In this document: piece after piece, positions 61,681 through 64,000 of the stretch
How the letters are laid out: the number at the start of each line of letters is the position of its first letter
How positions within the stretch are numbered: position 1 is the stretch's first letter
Origin: Actinomycetota bacterium
Lineage (GTDB): Bacteria; Actinomycetota; Actinomycetes; Nanopelagicales; Nanopelagicaceae
Assembly (NCBI GenBank): GCA_947450545.1
Contig: CANFVU010000003.1
Location: 1 to 64,000 of the forward strand
Direction: 5' to 3'
DNA: 64,000 bases
Notes under the pieces: model-generated
Told to the model about the DNA's origin: nothing
The model's database searches: none
The model's input: the letters and a program-made list of their open reading frames with translations, nothing else
Position numbers and translations under genes: made by a program

Positions 61681-63124
61681 CTTCCATCCACTTCTTTAAT
61701 TGTGCGAGTTCTTCGAGTAATCCTGGTGCAGCATTCTTTGCAAGACCTGCTATTTCTACCTGATTACTTGCTTTGACCCAAATTCGGCGTTGGCGTGTAA
61801 AGAGTGAGAGAAGTAATCCAAGGATTGCGAAAATCGCACCAAAGAGTGCGTAAAGCTTGCCTGGATCATCAACTATTTGAAGGTTTACCCACGAACGCCA
61901 TCCATCAAATGTGATGGAACCCTCACCAAATTCGAGAGTCTGACCAAGCGTGAGTTGTTTGAGAGCAATGCGTTGCATCTTCGATGTATCTAATCGGTAA
62001 ACAGATTGTGGGATACCAGTATCAAGTCCGAGATTTCCTTTCCAGACCGACAACAAGAGTCGAGGGTCGAGAACTTCTGGAAAAGCCGAGAATGCTCCAC
62101 GCTTGGAGTTCCGATCGTAGGTCGGAATAAATGAACCAACAAATCCAATTTGTGGGTTCATGTCGGGAACCTTGATTGCACCGATTGACGTGAGGTTTCC
62201 ATCTTGGGGTAAAAATGTCACAGGGCCGTGGAATGTAATTGCACCTGATTTATCTCTCACAGTAACGACAGGGGAATATCCATTTGCTTGTAAATAAATT
62301 TTAGTATTTGCGTACGTTAATGGGCTATTGACTTTAATAATGACTTTTTTCTCGCTACTTCCAATTGGGTTTGCAGCAGCGACAGTTAACGTGTAATCCT
62401 GCGGTGCATTTGTTGCTGGATCATATTTTGCAGAGAAGTCTGTAACGCGCAACGAGAAAGATTGCATGGATTGATCTGATTGGAATTTTCCAAAAGCAAG
62501 GCTGTCATACGACGTTGGGGTATTGATGAAACGATCTCCAACGTTGACGATAGCTTCGCCTTTCGAACCAAAGAGAGCTCCAACTCCGACTGCTACGAGA
62601 ATGAGAATGAGCGACAAGTGGAAGAGAAGATTGCCGGTTTCACGGGCATAACCTTTCTCGGCAGAGATTGAATTCTCGTCTCTGCGAATTCTGAAACTTT
62701 TCTTGCGAAGCCACGCTTCTGCTTTATCGAGATCGCCCTGTGAGAGTGTTGCAAAACCATCCATGCGATCAAGATTTCTTGGCGTAAGAGGAGGTTCTTT
62801 ACCAATTGCACGCAGATGCTCAAGAGTGCGAGGAAGTACGCAACCAATTAAGGAGATAAATAGGAGCAAATAGATCGCACTAAACCAAGGAGAGCTATAA
62901 ACATCAAAGAATCTGAAGCGATCAAGCCATGTACCAAGCGCCCCATGAGTTGCAAGATAATCGCGAACTTTCATGGGATTTTGTGTACGTTGAGGGAAGA
63001 GCGAGCCTGGAATCGAGGCGACCCCAAGAAGCATCAAAAGTAGCAGCGCAGTACGCATGCTCGTGAGCTGACGCCATGTCCAACGCAGGAGCGCAACTCC
63101 TCCTAAAGGTGTCTCAGTACTCAT
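61670..63124 (-). CDS. resB: Cytochrome c biogenesis protein ResB
   Basis: 'ALLLLMLLGVASIPGSLFPQR', 'FRFFDVYSSPWFSAIYLLLFISLIGCVLPR'. Confidence 0.94.
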   Translation of the reverse strand: MSTETPLGGVALLRWTWRQLTSMRTALLLLMLLGVASIPGSLFPQRTQNPMKVRDYLATHGALGTWLDRFRFFDVYSSPWFSAIYLLLFISLIGCVLPRTLEHLRAIGKEPPLTPRNLDRMDGFATLSQGDLDKAEAWLRKKSFRIRRDENSISAEKGYARETGNLLFHLSLILILVAVGVGALFGSKGEAIVNVGDRFINTPTSYDSLAFGKFQSDQSMQSFSLRVTDFSAKYDPATNAPQDYTLTVAAANPIGSSEKKVIIKVNSPLTYANTKIYLQANGYSPVVTVRDKSGAITFHGPVTFLPQDGNLTSIGAIKVPDMNPQIGFVGSFIPTYDRNSKRGAFSAFPEVLDPRLLLSVWKGNLGLDTGIPQSVYRLDTSKMQRIALKQLTLGQTLEFGEGSITFDGWRSWVNLQIVDDPGKLYALFGAIFAILGLLLSLFTRQRRIWVKASNQVEIAGLAKNAAPGLLEELAQLKKWMEDEL

Positions 63125-63855
63125 CAGATCGCCGGGATAAATCCAGATATGAGGCTACGAAGTGAATTCATTATCGAATCCCATGCGCCAGTGACTTGAA
63201 GCAAACCAATAACAATTAGGAAAATTCCACCGATTCGAGTTATGACATTTCCACGTTTGGAGATGAATCGTCGAAGTTTTGCAGATTGATCAAAATAGAG
63301 TCCGACAAAAATAAATGGCAAGCCAAGTCCTAAACAATACGCAACGGAGAGAATCGCTCCGCGAAGTGCGCTTGAACTTTCAAATGAGAGAGCTTGCACA
63401 GCGCCGAGAGTTGGACCGATACAGGGTGTCCAACCGACTCCGAAGAGAAATCCAAGAAGTGGTGCGCCGGCTAATCCCGCTTGGGATTTCCACGCTGGTT
63501 TAAATTCTCGGTAGAAACGTTGGCTGAAGAGAAAAATTGTTCCCATCAAAATAGTTATGAGGCCAAGAACGATAGAAATTAATCGAGAGTTTGCAGAAAT
63601 GTGCGATCCGAGTGATCCGAAAAGAGCGCCATAGGAAATGAAAAGCGTTGAGAAACCCAGTACAAAGAGAAGTGCGCCAATCGCTACCTTGCTACGAGTT
63701 TTCACATCAGTCATACCTGCTGCATAGGAAAGATATCCAGGCACCAGCGGCAAAACGCATGGCGAGAAGAATGAAATAAGTCCTGCGATAGCAGCCACAA
63801 TAAAAGCGATGATGAGATTGCCGCTAAAGACTTGATTAACAAAGAAATTATGCAT
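63124..63855 (-). CDS. ccdA: Cytochrome c biogenesis protein CcdA
   Basis: '[23 protein letters not shown]', '[15 protein letters not shown]'. Confidence 0.95.
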   Translation of the reverse strand: MHNFFVNQVFSGNLIIAFIVAAIAGLISFFSPCVLPLVPGYLSYAAGMTDVKTRSKVAIGALLFVLGFSTLFISYGALFGSLGSHISANSRLISIVLGLITILMGTIFLFSQRFYREFKPAWKSQAGLAGAPLLGFLFGVGWTPCIGPTLGAVQALSFESSSALRGAILSVAYCLGLGLPFIFVGLYFDQSAKLRRFISKRGNVITRIGGIFLIVIGLLQVTGAWDSIMNSLRSLISGFIPAI

Positions 63856-64000
63856 CGGCTTGAACTCGCTTAATCATCGTATCGAGTAAAGCAAAAGTCA
63901 CTTGCCCGCTAATTCGAACAGCAACTCGGTTCTTGCTATCGATAATCAGCGTTGTGGGAATTGCATTTGGCACTAGAGAACCTCTAAACCCAGCCAAAAT
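63848..64000 (-). CDS. Thioredoxin-like/TlpA-type redoxin, C-terminal fragment (window edge)
   Basis: Reverse strand reads ...[47 protein letters not shown]; cis-Pro region and position upstream of ccdA. Confidence 0.7.
   Translation of the reverse strand: MLAGFRGSLVPNAIPTTLIIDSKNRVAVRISGQVTFALLDTMIKRVQADA

Noticed and set aside
1-64000. CRISPR arrays, prophage, transposases, integrases, toxin-antitoxin or defence systems
   Set aside because: No repeat arrays, no transposase/integrase motifs and no defence-type proteins were seen in the ORF set or by eye.

Overview
The window reads as about 64 kb of a compact, mid-GC actinobacterial-type chromosome. The style resembles streamlined freshwater Actinobacteria such as the acI/Nanopelagicales group, but that is inference from gene content and packing. 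It contains: (i) tRNA-Met (partial) and tRNA-Thr at the left edge, and tRNA-Tyr near 13.2 kb; (ii) a histidine-utilisation cluster (hutG, hutH-hutU-hutI); (iii) a roughly 22-kb nucleoside/deoxyribose scavenging island (13.4-35.2 kb) with psuG/psuK-like genes, cdd, add, a cytochrome P450, four divergent nucleoside hydrolases, two tandem uridine-phosphorylase-type enzymes, deoC with two ALDH genes (one lacking the catalytic half), an MFS transporter, a nucleoside-deoxyribosyltransferase-like protein, a queuosine-salvage (DUF2419/Qng1) homologue, a BMP-type nucleoside ABC transporter and ribokinase; (iv) a respiratory block with a polyprenyl diphosphate synthase, complete nuoA-N, menG, menF/D/C/B/E/A and cytochrome c maturation genes (ccsB, resB, ccdA, a redoxin). 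The most interesting part is the nucleoside island. It appears to be set up for unusual or modified nucleosides: pseudouridine genes, a divergent Qng1 homologue coupled to an NDT-like enzyme, and a P450 with an EryF-like I-helix. No dedicated transcription factor is recognisable anywhere in the window. All assignments come from reading motifs in the supplied translations; no database search was run.
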